DNA from: Prorocentrum cordatum | Lineage: Eukaryota; Sar; Dinophyceae; Prorocentrales; Prorocentraceae | Assembly (NCBI GenBank): GCA_963575745.1 | Contig: CAUYUJ010018487.1 | Coordinates: forward strand, 86,001-150,000 | Direction: 5' to 3' | Length of the DNA: 64,000 nucleotides | Shown here: positions 10,367 to 20,622 of the stretch, piece after piece | Layout: every line of letters begins with the position of its first letter | Position numbering within the stretch: the first letter of the stretch is position 1 | Position numbers and translations under genes: made by a program | Notes under the pieces: generated by a model | What the model saw: the letters and a program-made list of their open reading frames with translations, nothing else | Databases searched by the model: none | Told to the model about the DNA's origin: nothing

Positions 10367-10663
10367 TCAGGCGGCCGGAGGGCTCAGAGTACAGGCGGTG
10401 CCGAAGATCTTGCACAGGGCAAGGTGCGCCAAGGACTGGAGCAGGGGGCGAGGTCCCAGAGGGAGAGTGGATTGGTGTTGCCGCCATCGGCGCGCCAAAA
10501 GCACCATCCTCGAGTGCTGCGTGAGGAGGGCCGTGAGCAAGTCAACGTCCGCGAGGTAGAGGAAGACCAGGAAGGCGAAAGCGAGAAGGGAACACAATGC
10601 CCTTGAAAAGAATGAGAAGTCGCGGATCAGACGTGCCCGTGCTCCGCCACGGGCAGAAGTCAT
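10367..10663 (-). CDS. ORF directly behind a spliced-leader relic, one membrane segment
   Basis: The ATG at 10663 is the first base after the spliced-leader relic, so the start codon sits immediately downstream of a former mRNA 5' leader. The ORF encodes 98 residues. An Arg-rich start (MTSARGGARARLIRDF) is followed by a hydrophobic segment at about residues 20-45 (ALCSLLAFAFLVFLYLADVD) and a basic tail. It could be a real small membrane protein or the 5' part of a decayed SL-tagged retroelement. No family is recognised. Confidence 0.35.
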   Translation of the reverse strand: MTSARGGARARLIRDFSFFSRALCSLLAFAFLVFLYLADVDLLTALLTQHSRMVLLARRWRQHQSTLPLGPRPLLQSLAHLALCKIFGTACTLSPPAA

Positions 10664-10684
10664 CTTGAGCCAAAACGGTTACGG
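10664..10684 (-). other. Dinoflagellate spliced-leader relic (2 mismatches)
   Basis: The minus strand reads CCGTAACCGTTTTGG followed by CTCAAG, which matches the DinoSL at 19 of 21 positions. It is followed directly by ATG rather than by a GT donor, so it is not an SL RNA gene. It is best explained as the leader of a trans-spliced mRNA that was reverse transcribed and re-inserted. Confidence 0.8.
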
Positions 10685-10699
10685 GCAGACGACGGGGAG

Positions 10700-11330
10700 G
10701 ACAAGGGAAGAAGGACAAGAAGGATGGGAAGGAGGAGGAGCACAAGGGGAAAAGGTGGAGACGGAGGGGACAAACGACGACGATGAGCAATCAAGCAATG
10801 TCATGATGCCCATGAGAGAGTATTCCAAACAACAAGCCGCACGGTGCAAGCCCAAATTTATGAGGCGCGACACTTTGCCAATCGTCATAAGCCTCGAGGC
10901 AGAAAGAGCGCGCTCACCTCAAAGGTGCACTGCCCCCTTTGGGAGGCGCCTGTAATGTAAGCAAGCACGCACGTCAACAAGCCCCCCCTCCGAGGCTGAA
11001 ACGTTGTCCCCCGACCACCCTTCGGCTGACAAGGCACAACTCAAGCTGGCACGGCAATGTCTGGCTGAAATGGGCTACTACCCGCGGGAAAAATTCTGCA
11101 TGACTAAACTGGTTCCTTGAACCCCTCGCTGCTAAACCAGTCAAACCCCGTGTGCTCAGAGCATGCTGCTCTGCAGACTGGTGCGGGGTCGAAAGGCGGA
11201 AGCGCAGGATGGCACTGGGCGGGAAAGCGCGCGACGAGGAGAAGGGATTACACAACCGCGAGCGCCCCGCCCTCGCTCATCCGCCCTTGCCCAGAGCCTC
11301 GAGAAAGGCTTGTGTTGTTGGCTTGATTTC
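10700..11330. other. Mixed sequence without a recognised gene
   Basis: This is the upstream flank of the SL relic on the minus strand. Purine-rich at 10690-10770, otherwise unremarkable; short frames on both strands show no family features. Confidence 0.3.
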
Positions 11331-11445
11331 TCTGCATATATGATAAAATGTAATATCATATGATTTGATATAATATAGTATAGTATAATATATACTATAT
11401 ATTACGATAAGAGTAATACCATTATATTTGCAATCGTGGAATAGA
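11330..11445. other. AT-rich island with a palindromic core
   Basis: About 115 bp of A/T-rich DNA with TATAGTATAATATATACTATA-type symmetry at 11376-11402, in otherwise GC-rich surroundings. No gene is seen. It may be the remnant of an inverted-repeat element or an easily melted region. Confidence 0.5.
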
Positions 11446-11629
11446 ATAAGGGATATTCCGCTCCATCGGGGACTGCGGGGCCGAACCCGCTCGGCCACCA
11501 AGAAACTCAAGCTCGGGCCGCTGTCCGGCGGCCGAGGCCTCGGCAACTCCGCGCCTGTGCTCGAGGGGCTCTGACCAGGGTGCGAAGCAACCAACCAGGT
11601 CGACCAGACTACGGCACAGAGAAGGAGGA

Positions 11630-11742
11630 GGAATATGGAGGAGGAGGAGGAGAAGGAGGAGGAGGAGGAGGAAGAGGAGGAAGAGGAGGATGAAGAGGAG
11701 GAGGAGGAGAACACGCAGGAGAAGAAGAAGAAGAAGAAGAAG
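11630..11742. repeat. (GGA)n/(GAA)n microsatellite
   Basis: Purine-only GGA triplets grade into GAA triplets; Glu-rich frames are artefacts. Confidence 0.9.
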
Positions 11743-11877
11743 GAGGCAGATACGGCAGGGGTCGGTCTGCCAGGGGTCGGTCGGCTCGGCCACCCCGGGA
11801 TCCTCTTCCTTCCTACATTGCAGGAAAACGGCAGCTGTGCACCTGCACCAGCCCCGGACAGGAAGGTGCTGGGCCCA

Positions 11878-11930
11878 GGATCGGTGCATGCGCCCTCTCG
11901 CCTTGCCCGAGAGAGCGCATTCACCGATCC
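11878..11930. repeat. Near-perfect hairpin, 23-bp stem and 7-nt loop
   Basis: The left arm 11878-11900 (GGATCGGTGCATGCGCCCTC plus TCG) pairs with 11908-11930 at 21 of 23 positions. The loop is CCTTGCC. It lies within a plus-strand open frame of plausible composition (about 11750-12000) with no recognised family. Confidence 0.8.
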
Positions 11931-12012
11931 CCGATCCAGAATGAGCCTGGCCAGCGTCGATGGAGGTGTACAGCTGGCGCCCCCCAGCTCATGGCCACTC
12001 CATTCTTCACTC

Positions 12013-12565
12013 CTCACTCCTCCTCCTCCTCCTCCTCCTCCTCCTCCTCCTCCTCTCCTCCTCCTCCTCCTCCTCCCTCCTCCTCCTCCTCCTCCTCCTC
12101 CTCCTCCTCCGCCTCCGCCTCTCCTCCGCCTCCTCCTCCTCCTCCTCCTCCTCCTCCTCCTCCTCCTCCTCCTCCCCCTCCTACTCCTCATTTCTTTCGA
12201 CCGCATACCGCCACCGCTTCGCCAGCATTGGGCAGACACAGGGAAGCTTAAAACAAACGATCAATAATCAGGGAACCCGACGGTCTACCAGCGACTTAGC
12301 ACCCCACCCAGCACCCCCGAGCACCCACTCCTCCTCCTCCTCCTCCTTCTCCTCCTCCTCCTCCTCCTCCCTCCTCCTCCTCCTCTCCTCCTCCTCCTCC
12401 TCCTCCCCCTCCTCCCTCCTCCTCCCTCCTCCCTCCTCCCTCCCTCCTCCCTCCTCCCTCCTCCCTCCTCCCTCCTCCCTCCCTCCTCCCTCCCGCTCGC
12501 CCTCCCTCCCTCCCACTCGCCCTGCCTCCCTCCCTCCCTCCCTCCCTCCCTCCCTCGCGGCAAGG
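12013..12565. repeat. (CTC)n and (CCCT)n microsatellites with a unique patch
   Basis: CTC triplets occupy 12013-12190 and 12328-12420. TCCC/CCCT-rich repeats fill 12420-12560. A non-repetitive patch at 12190-12325 shows no gene. Confidence 0.9.
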
Positions 12566-12667
12566 GCTTCGCTGCGGGGGCCAGCCTGGCGTGGCCTCGG
12601 GGCCTGGGCCACCCCGCGTCTGCCGCGCTCCGGCCACTTCGTGCGCGCCTCCACCCCCCTCCGCCCG

Positions 12668-12826
12668 GCAGCGACGCATCGTCGTCGTCGTAGTCTTGGC
12701 CGTCGTCGTCACCGTGGTCGTCGTCACCGTCGCCATAGTCGTCGTAGTCGACGTCGTCGTCCTCGTCGTCGTCGTGGTCGTCGTCGTGGTAGTCGTTGCG
12801 TAGCCGTCGTCGCCGTCGTTGTCGCC

Positions 12827-12891
<65 letters not shown>

Positions 12892-13122
12892 CGTCATCGC
12901 CGTCGTGGTCGTCGTCGTCGTCGTGGTCGTCGTCGTCGTCGTCGGCGTCGGCGTCGTGGCCGTCGTCGCCGTCGTCGTCGTCCTGATCTCGTCGTGTTCG
13001 TCTTCGTCGTGGTCGTCGCCGCCGTCGTCACGGTCGCCGCCGTCGTTGTCCTCGTGGTCGTCGCCGTCGCCGTCGTCGTGGTCCTCGTGTCGTAGTCGTA
13101 GTCCTCGTCGTCGTCGTCGATT
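12668..13122. repeat. (CGT)n microsatellite
   Basis: About 450 bp of GTC/CGT triplets with scattered GGT and GTA variants. Long Val, Arg and Ser frames are artefacts. The flank 12566-12667 is a GC-rich unique patch without a recognised gene. Confidence 0.95.
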
Positions 13123-13296
13123 GCACACGAGCCCCCAAGACAGCCAAAAAGCGTCTCCAGAGGATCGCTGGGAGGGCCCCCAGAGGCCAAAATCACCACA
13201 CGGCAGCGACAACTCTGCGGCAACAGGTCGGTAGCCCGATTTGGTGAACAAGCGGTGGTCGAGGCTCCGCGGCTCTGCAGTCCCGATCACCCCCTT

Positions 13297-13482
13297 ACTC
13301 AGGAGCGGCCAAGAGGGGGGTGTCCAAGAGGGGGGGGTGCAAATCATGACCGGCGGCATGTGCGCGGCCCAGCGGGGGGACCAGGGACGTAATGAAATAA
13401 GAAGAAGCGACAAGAGATCTGGGTAAATATCATGGCCCCCGCCATGATATCCACCCCCCCCTAGTCATCGCCCCCCCCCCGA
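13297..13482. mobile_element. MITE-A copy 2 (right end eroded)
   Basis: The left end reads CTCAGGAGCGGCCAAGAGGG and is followed by the family core AATCATGACCGGCGGCATG. The internal inverted repeat AATATCATGGCCCCCGCCAT-GATAT lies near 13426-13450. The right terminal repeat has degenerated into a C-run at about 13470-13480. Confidence 0.8.
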
Positions 13483-13783
13483 CCTGCGCGTCCAAGCTGT
13501 CGACTGTATGTCTGCCGCGCTGGCCTGGCCGGGTAACGTGCTCGGCGCACGTGGGCCCAGAGCCTCCACGCAAGACGCGACCATGACATCCATTCCAAAA
13601 ACACCATCGAAAACAGCAGATGGACGCCTGATACTTATTGCATGCACCCGATTCACGGCCCCCCGTCTCGAGATGATCGAGGGTATGCGCGGACAGGAGT
13701 ATGCATATACCCAATACTACCCCATTCCAAGAACGACAAAAACGACAAAAATACGCATCTCTTGCGGCATACATCCAACGTCT

Positions 13784-14349
13784 AGGCACAACTAACCGAA
13801 AATACCAACATCCTCGGTCAATACGCTACGGCCGGAGTACGTGCAACCATTAAGTCTGCCCCAAAGTGGAATTTCTTTCAGAGGACCTTCAAGTTCCCCA
13901 AAATTATCCACAATATGTTTGCAAATCTTCCATGCCAACTTCGGGATCTTGCGGCAACCACTCCAGGAAAACGCACTGCATTCACGTATCCCTGGATCCT
14001 CTGCGCAACGTGCTCACCCCTCCCAGGAGGAGGCGAACTCCGTCCGAATGCCATCCACTTCGAGTCCCCACGCCTGGTTCACGCCAACGGGCTCCCGTTC
14101 GATGCTGGAATCCTGCAGGACTGCACCCACATTCACCTCGCCCTGCGTGGTCGAAATCCTGAGCATCCACTCGGGAGACCACGAACATTTCGCAGTCGCC
14201 GACTCGCTGAACGTTCTGGCTTCGCTCTGGAGGAATGCCGCCTTCCCCCCTGCCGCATAACGCTCCTGGACGGGAGGCTCCCTCTCCACTGTCGTGTACA
14301 AGGTGTTCCCGTGGAACTGGCCAATTGGGTCGTCCGCGAGTCCCCCTAA
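13784..14349 (+). CDS. Candidate ORF of unknown function
   Basis: A plus-strand frame is open from just after a TAG at about 13784 to a stop at 14347-14349; the first ATG is at 13915. The translation has balanced composition: KSAPKWNFFQRTFKFPKI, then NMFANLPCQLRDLAATTPGK and TAFTYPWILCATCSPLPGGG. The aromatic-rich and Cys-x2-Cys stretches do not look like chance. The opposite strand also holds a plausible 124-codon frame (14014-14388), so the coding strand is uncertain. No family is recognised. Confidence 0.3.
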
Positions 14350-15168
14350 AGTTGAGATAGAAACCTCGACGGCGGACATCGGGGTCACATGCGCGCGGAG
14401 TTTATGGCCCCTGGGTCCAAAGACTTCGATATCACCGATCTCACCGACTTTCCGGCTGTAAGGGCACTGGCAAGGTGTCCTTTAGAATGTTTACCAAAGT
14501 TACCGCATTGTCCCTAATGACCTTGCTCCTACGCTCTTTAAACTCACAGAAATGTTTGATCTCGACGCAGGTTGGTACGAAGCATTGCTTGCTAAACTCC
14601 TTAAACTCCTCCTCCCTCCTCCATCCCTCCTCCCTGCCCTTCTCCTCCCTCCCCCCCCCCTCCCTCCCTCCCTCCGTATTCATTCCTCCTTCCCCCCTCT
14701 CTCCCTCCCTGTGCCACCCAGAACCTCCCGCACGCCGTCTGTGCAGCACGAGCACGCCTGCCCCCGGGACGGGAAAATGATCACAGCCACCGCTTCTTGT
14801 TTGCGCCACCTTCCAGCCGGCCGAAAAAGAAGCAGTGGCTGTGGTCACGTCCCTGGTGCCAAGCTTCACGAAAATGACCACAACCGCTGCTTGGCTTCTG
14901 CTGGCTGGCAGGCGGCAGCAAAAGAAAAGCAGTGGCTGTGGTCGTTTTCACGTCCCGTACCCCCGCCCCCCGCCCCCCTCCCCTTGGCTCCTACCCGCGA
15001 GCGTGCTCCGACCTACGCTCGCCTCCCCGCTGACGGCCCCCCGCGCCCGCTCGAGCGGCCCTGCGCCGCCCTCGCGCCTCCGCGCCCGGCTCACAAGTGC
15101 CGCCCTCCCCCCGCACCTCCCCCTTTGTAATCCCTCCCCTCCGCTACAGTTGCACAGTAGGGATACCA
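14350..15168. other. Unique to pyrimidine-rich DNA without a recognised gene
   Basis: Contains a TCC/CCCT-rich stretch (14600-14715) and two related patches around AAAAGAAGCAGTGGCTGTGG (14824 and 14930) that may be a short duplication. No convincing exon is seen. Confidence 0.3.
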
Positions 15169-15319
15169 CAGGGCAGTTTTTAATACATAGAATGTTTTTA
15201 ATAATACATGACTAATGTATGAATAAATGTATGCATGACCTCATCGTTGTTTTGAATGCTAAATCCCTGCATGTTTAATACATGATCCGCACGCGGAGCA
15301 TGTACTAAAAACGGCACTG
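15169..15319. mobile_element. MITE-B copy 1 (Tc1/mariner-like ends)
   Basis: The ends are CAGGGCAGTTTTTAATACAT and the inverted form ending AAAAACGGCACTG. TA follows on the right; the left TA has mutated. The interior is AT-rich and carries a quasi-palindrome near 15285-15303 (CATGATCCGCACGCGGAGCA). It has no coding capacity. Fuller evidence comes from the copy at 38393-38555. Confidence 0.8.
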
Positions 15320-15423
15320 TACTCTCCTCTCTCCCCGGGTGGCGTCCGGGAACTGGCCGGCCCCCCTCCGCGCACTGGTTTCTTGAACACCGGATTCCCG
15401 GGACACGAGTCTGCGATCTGGCT

Positions 15424-15760
15424 TTTCTCAAAATGCGGCTCTCGCTGAAACGCTGGCCTCACTTCTGGGCTACCGCTCGTTCCGAACCGTGCTCCCGCTG
15501 CAGCGCTGGCCTCATCGTGTTCCCGCTGCAGCGCTGGCGTCATTATTTCCAGCGCCATGCCACGGCATGCTTTTCGGTCCTTCCATACAAGCCCCAAAAT
15601 CTTAAAGAATTACCCCCCCCAAAAAATAAACCATCGGAAGTGATTACGCATTCGGTGCCGATTCGTTATTTATTGGGGCCGGGGAAACCCCCTCCCCCAC
15701 TTTGGGCGTCGCCACGCCATGGTATGTCAGGCTACGCGTCCTCATTTCCGTGTTTCCGCG
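15424..15760. repeat. Dispersed repeat R330, copy 1
   Basis: Shares long stretches with 18296-18662 and 18665-18985: GGGCTACCGCTCGTTCCGAA, CCGCTGCAGCGCTGGCGTCA, ATTTCCAGCGCCATGCC, GAAACCATCGGAAGTGA-like and GGGCGTCGCCACGCCATG. This copy lies upstream of the 101-bp satellite; the other two lie downstream. No coding capacity is apparent. Confidence 0.85.
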
Positions 15761-15889
15761 CTTTGCTTTTTCCCAACCCTCCTTGGTTGGGTATTCATTT
15801 TGAATAGAGCACTGCGGTCTCCAGTCCTCTTCCTCCTCCTCCCGCCTCCCATCTCCAGCTCCCCTCTTGTCTCTTCTTGCTTTGTGCGG

Positions 15890-17960
15890 ACCTCGCCATC
15901 CCTGGGGGGCTGCGATCTGCGAAACTGCCGCCACTTTCGAGGGCTGCTAGGGAGGCCGTCCCTGGGGGGGGCTGCGATCTGCGACATTGTTGCCACTTTC
16001 GAGGGCTGCTGGTGGGTCCTCCAGACTGAGGCACCGCGGGGACCTGAGCGAGACCTCGCCGTCGCTGGGGGGCTGCGACCTGCGAAACTGTCGCCACTTT
16101 CGAGGGCTGCTGGTGGGTCCTGCGGACTGGGGCACCGCGGGGGCCTGAGCGAGACCTCGCCGTCGCTGGGGGGCTGCGACCTGCGACACCGTCGCCACTT
16201 TCGAGGGCTGATGTTGGGTCCAGCGGAGTGAGGAACCGCGGGGGCCTGAGCATGACCTTGCCGTCCATGGGGGGCTGAGATCTGCGACACCCTGGGGGAC
16301 TGCGATCTGCGACACTGTCGTCACTTTTGAGGGCTGCTGGTGGGTCCAGCGGAGTGAGGCACCGCGGGGACCTGAGCGAAACCTCGCCGCCCCTGGGGGG
16401 CTGCGACCTGCGACACCGTCGCCACTTTCGAAGGCTGCTGGTGGGTCCAGCGGAGTGAAGCACCGCGGGGACCTGAGCGAGACCTCGCCGTCTCTGGGGG
16501 GCTGCCATATGCGACGCTGCAGCCACTTTCGAGGGCTGATGGTGGGTCCAGCGGACTGAGGCACCGCGGGGACCTGAGCGAGACCTCGCCGCCTGAGCGA
16601 GACCTCGCCGTCACTGGAGGGCTGCGATATGCAACACTGTCGCCACTTTCGAGGGCTGCTGGTGGGTCCTGCGGACTGAAGCACCGCGGGGACCTGAGCT
16701 AAACCTCGCCGTCTCTGGGGGGGTTGCGATCTGCGACGCTGTCGCCACTTTCGAGGGCTGCTGGTGGGTCCTGCGGAGTGAGGCGCCGCGGGGGCCTGAC
16801 CGAGACGTCGCCGTCCCTGGGGGAGGCTGCGATCTGCGACGCTGTCGCCACTTTCGATGGCTACTGCTTGGTCCAGCGGAGTGAGGCACCGCGGGGACCT
16901 GAGCGAGACCTCGCCGTCCCTGGGGGGGGGCTGCGATCTGCGACACTGTCGCCACTTTGGAGGGCTACTGCTTGGTCCAGCGGAGCGAGGCACCGCGGGG
17001 ACTTGAGCGAGACCTCGCCATCGCTGGGGGGCTGCGACCTGCGAAACTGTTGCCACTTTCGAGGGCTGCTGCTGGGTCCTGCGGACTGGGGCACCGCGGG
17101 GGCCTGAGCGAGACCTCGCCGTCCCTCGGGGGCTGCGATGTGCGACGCTGTCGCCACGTTCGAGGGCTGCTGGTGGGTCCTGCGGACTGAGGCACCGCGG
17201 GGACCTGAGCGAGACGTCGCCGTCCCTGGGGGGGTATGCGACCTGCGACACTGTCGCCACTTTGGAGGGCAGCTGCTGGGTCCAGCGGGGTGAGGCACCG
17301 CGGGGACCTGGGCGAGACCTCGCCGTCCCTGGGGCGGGCTGCGATCTGCGACATTGTCGCCACTTTCGAAGGCTGCTGGTGGGTCCTCCAGACTGAGGCA
17401 CCGCGGGGACCTGAGCGAGACCTCGCCGTCCCTGGGGGAGGCTGCGATCTGCGACGCTGTCGCCACTTTCGAGGGCTGCTGGTGGCTCCAGCGGAGTGAA
17501 GCACCGCGGGGACCTGAGCGAGACGTCGCCGTCCCTGGGGGGCTGCGATCTGCGACATTGTCGCCACTTTCGAGGGCTGATGGTGGGTCCTGCGGACTGA
17601 GGTTGAGGCACCGCGGGGACCTGACCGACACCTCGCCGTCCCTGGGGGGGTGCGATGTGCGACGCTGTCGCCACTTTCGAGGGCTGCTGGTGGGTCCTGC
17701 GAAGTGAGGCACCGCGGGGACTTTAGCGAGACCTCGCCGTCCCTGGGGGGGCTGCGATGTGCGACGCTGTCGCCACTTTCGAGGGCTGCTGGTGGGTCCT
17801 GTGGAGTGAGGCACCGCGGGGACCTGAGCGAGACCTCGCCGTCCCTGGGGGGGCTGCAATCTGCGACATTGTGGGCCACTTTCGAAGGCTGCTGGTGGGT
17901 CCTGCGGAGTGAGGCGCCGCGGGGACCTGAGCGAGACCTCGCCGTCCCTGAGGGGCTCTG
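15890..17960. repeat. 101-bp satellite, about 20 units
   Basis: Each unit contains CTGCGATCTGCGACACTGTC, GCCACTTTCGAGGGCTGCTG, GTGGGTCCTGCGGAGTGAGG and CACCGCGGGGACCTGAGCGA. Anchors at 16031, 16132, 16233 and then 16359, 16460 give a period of 101 bp with occasional indels. Because 101 is not a multiple of 3, each minus-strand frame cycles through the same peptide, giving open frames of 390-575 codons. These are repeat by-products, not genes. Confidence 0.95.
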
Positions 17961-18170
17961 GAGAGCTGCTGCTGGATACGTTAGGCGCAACGGGCGCATG
18001 GCACAGCCAACCGGGGTGATTTGTGAAACAGACCATCTGCCGGGCGATGGCCATAACGTTGCGCCTACACGTATCCCGCGGGGGCTCTCAAAAGCTGCTG
18101 TGGGATACGTTGGGTGCAGCGGGCGCATGGCTCAGCCAACGGGGGTGATTTGTTATGACGTAGCCCTTTT
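17961..18170. repeat. Direct repeat pair of about 60 bp
   Basis: GGATACGTTAGGCGCAACGG with GCGCATGGCACAGCCAACC (17975-18020) recurs as GGATACGTTGGGTGCAGCGG with GCGCATGGCTCAGCCAAC (18101-18145). The spacing is about 127 bp, directly after the satellite. Confidence 0.8.
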
Positions 18171-18295
18171 ATCTTGATCGGGGGCCTGCGAGCCTTTCGA
18201 TTGCTGCTCGCAAAATCACAGCGTCCATGTTACGTCATCGCCCCCGGTGTAGCAATCCTGATGTACTTATGCCCCGTTTTGCGCAAGGGTTGGGT

Positions 18296-18985
18296 ACGTC
18301 GCCAGGGTAATTTTCAAAATTATGCTCTCGCCGAAGTGCTGGCTTCAATTCGGGCTACCGCTCGTTCCGAATCATGCTCCCGCTGCAGTGCTGGCCTCAT
18401 TTCCGCGCTTCCGCTCGTTCCGAATCGTGCTCCCGCTGCAGCGCTTGCGTCATTATTTCCAGCGCCATGCCCCGGCATGGCTTTCGATCCTTTGAAGTAG
18501 GCACCAAAATCTAGAAAATGGCCTCCCGAAGAAACCATCGGAAGTGAGTATATATTCGGTGTCGATTCGTTGATTCTCTGGTCTGCCGAAGCCCCCACTT
18601 TCGGGCGTCGCCACGTCGTGCTATGTCAGGCTACGCGTCCTCGTTTCCGTGTTTCAGCGCTTTGTTTTTTTCAAAATGTAGCTGTCGCTGAAGCGCTGGC
18701 TTCATTTTCGGGCTACCGCTCGTTCCGAGTCGTGCTCCCGCTGCAGCGCTGGGTCGCTCCGAATCGTGCTCCCGCTGTAGCGCTGGCGTCATTATTTCCA
18801 GCGCCATGCCACGGCACGGCTTTCGGTCCTTCGAAATAGGCACCAAAATCTAGAAAATGACCTCCCGAAGAAACCATCGGAAGTAAGTATACATTCGGTG
18901 TCGATTCGTTGATTTTCTCGGCCGCAGAAGCCCACCCCCCTGTGGGGCGTCGCCACGCCATGCGCTGTCATGCTACGCGTTTATC
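18296..18985. repeat. Dispersed repeat R330, copies 2 and 3 in tandem
   Basis: Two direct copies at 18296-18662 and 18665-18985. Both end with GGTGTCGATTCGTTGATT and the GGGCGTCGCCACG motif. Together with the copy at 15424 they enclose the 101-bp satellite. Confidence 0.85.
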
Positions 18986-19039
18986 TTCGACACCATGATA
19001 TGCCATGTAATGGCATGCCATGCTACGACAACAGATTGT

Positions 19040-19330
19040 GCGAATAGAGAGGAGATATACGCCATGGTAAGGGATGGGAGGGCGGGGTAGGACGTCAGAT
19101 ATGACGAGCGCACGTAGCTTGCCTGGCACCCCTCCCCTGCTTCCGCCTCGCCACCGCTCTCACTCTCCGTCCCTCCCGCCCTCCTGTCCCGCTCTCTCGA
19201 TTCCTCTCTCTAACTCCCCCCCCCTGATCCTCCCCCCCCCCGTCTCCCTCCCTCGCTCCCGGCCCCCTGCCTCCTCGTTTCCCACATCCTTCCCTCCTCT
19301 TATGCTCCTCTCCCTCCCTCCCCCTCGCAG
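19040..19330. repeat. Dispersed repeat GTAGGAYGTCAGATRTGACG plus pyrimidine tract
   Basis: The stretch near 19086-19130 (TAGGACGTCAGATATGACGA) matches 22644-22690 (TAGGATGTCAGATGTGACGC) and is followed in both places by a CT-rich tract. The two copies flank the broken LINE at 19.6-22.3 kb in the same orientation. Confidence 0.6.
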
Positions 19331-20462
19331 TGATCCAACATGAGCAATACTGTCCTCTCTCCCCCAGATTGTGTGTAGTGGTGTTCCCGCCTCTCTCGCG
19401 CACTGCGCATTGTCATCTCGCAGACACACGACCTCAGTGTGTGGCCGTGAAGTTGTCCCTAACGGGTCAGGGATCACTCGCGGACGTCTGGTGCACGCAG
19501 ACAGCGCAATGTAGCCGGGGACGCGGCACAGCACGACAAGCGCAAACATCACGGAGAAGAGCAACGCTGTCATGACGGGCATGCCGGAAACGATTACGAA
19601 TGGCATGATACGGGAGGAAGGCGGTCACGAGGCGCAGGGTGGCGATGTGGGTCGGAGCAGCAGGGAGAACTCGAGCAGGAAGAGGGGGTAGTTCACTGTC
19701 AGGTTAGAGTTTTCGCTCAGGATGGGGCGAGCACAAGGCAACCAAGCAGGACCACATCAGTCGATAGCAAACGCACTGCCGGAGGTCGTAAGGAGCATAA
19801 CACAACCGACGAGGCAAGTGGGGCAACATCCAAGATGAAGCCGCGAAGATGTGATGTGGTCCATGCGTTCGCCCATATCTTCAAAATGCTGGTCGCCCAA
19901 ACGGGGAACAAAGTCTGCAGGAACGTGCGGAGTGTGTCGAAGTCGACGACGTTGAGATCAAAGGCAGGCCAGTGGAGGATCTCCTCATGAGCAGGTCGGG
20001 AACGGTATCGGTAAAGAGGGCCGAGATGAGGCGGATAGAGATGAAGCGCTGGAGCTTGAAACGCTGGCATTCGGGCCACGCGTCCTTCGCGGCAGTTGCC
20101 TCGGCGAGTGCTGCAGGAAGAACCTGCGCCAAGCGCGGATGATCACGAAAACCATGGGCAGCGCGATGGAGGCTGGCCGCACACGGCGGGAAGTCCCAGT
20201 GCGGGGGAGGCAGGACGCCGCGAGCGCTCCTCGGACTGACCGCGGAGCCCTCCGAAGCAGGATCCCCGAGCCGTGGTCTCCAGGGCGGCCCGGGCCAGCG
20301 CGGAGATCAGGTCGGCCGGCACAGGGCGGAACCGGGCAGAGCCCCAGAAGAGAGAGAGAGAGAGAGAGCACGTCGGAACGCGAGAGTGCGCTCGCAGGGG
20401 CGCGGACGTGGAGGAGTGACCGAGCAGAGCGTCAGGGCTCTCTGCGGAGAATCTGGGTCTCG

Positions 20463-20622
20463 GGGGAGGAGGAGGAGGAGGAGGAGGAGGAACAGGAGGA
20501 GGAGGACGAGGGGGAGGAGGAGGAGGAGGAGGACGAGGGGGAGGAGGAGGAGGAGGAGGAGGAGGAGGAGGAGGAGGAGGAGGGAGGAGGAGGAGGAGGA
20601 GGAGGAGGAGGAGGAGCCCGGG
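20463..20622. repeat. (GGA)n microsatellite inside LINE-2
   Basis: About 160 bp of GGA/GAC triplets interrupt the LINE-2 coding remnant between the post-RT domain and the C-terminal part. An (AG)n tract at 20350-20368 and another at 21265-21282 also interrupt it. Confidence 0.9.

Noticed and set aside
10664-10684. Possible SL RNA gene
   Set aside because: Real SL RNA genes have a GT splice donor and an intron with an Sm-like site after the leader. Here ATG follows the leader directly. The same holds for 31800-31821, which is followed by TCCG.
15947-18128. Three long minus-strand frames (387-575 codons) as genes
   Set aside because: All three overlap in the 101-bp satellite and show the same cycling peptide. 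None has unique sequence or start context.
19160-19606. Minus-strand ORF starting MPFVIVSGMPVM as a membrane protein
   Set aside because: It overlaps the 3' remnant of LINE-2 and then runs into a CT-rich tract. The hydrophobic start alone is weak evidence.
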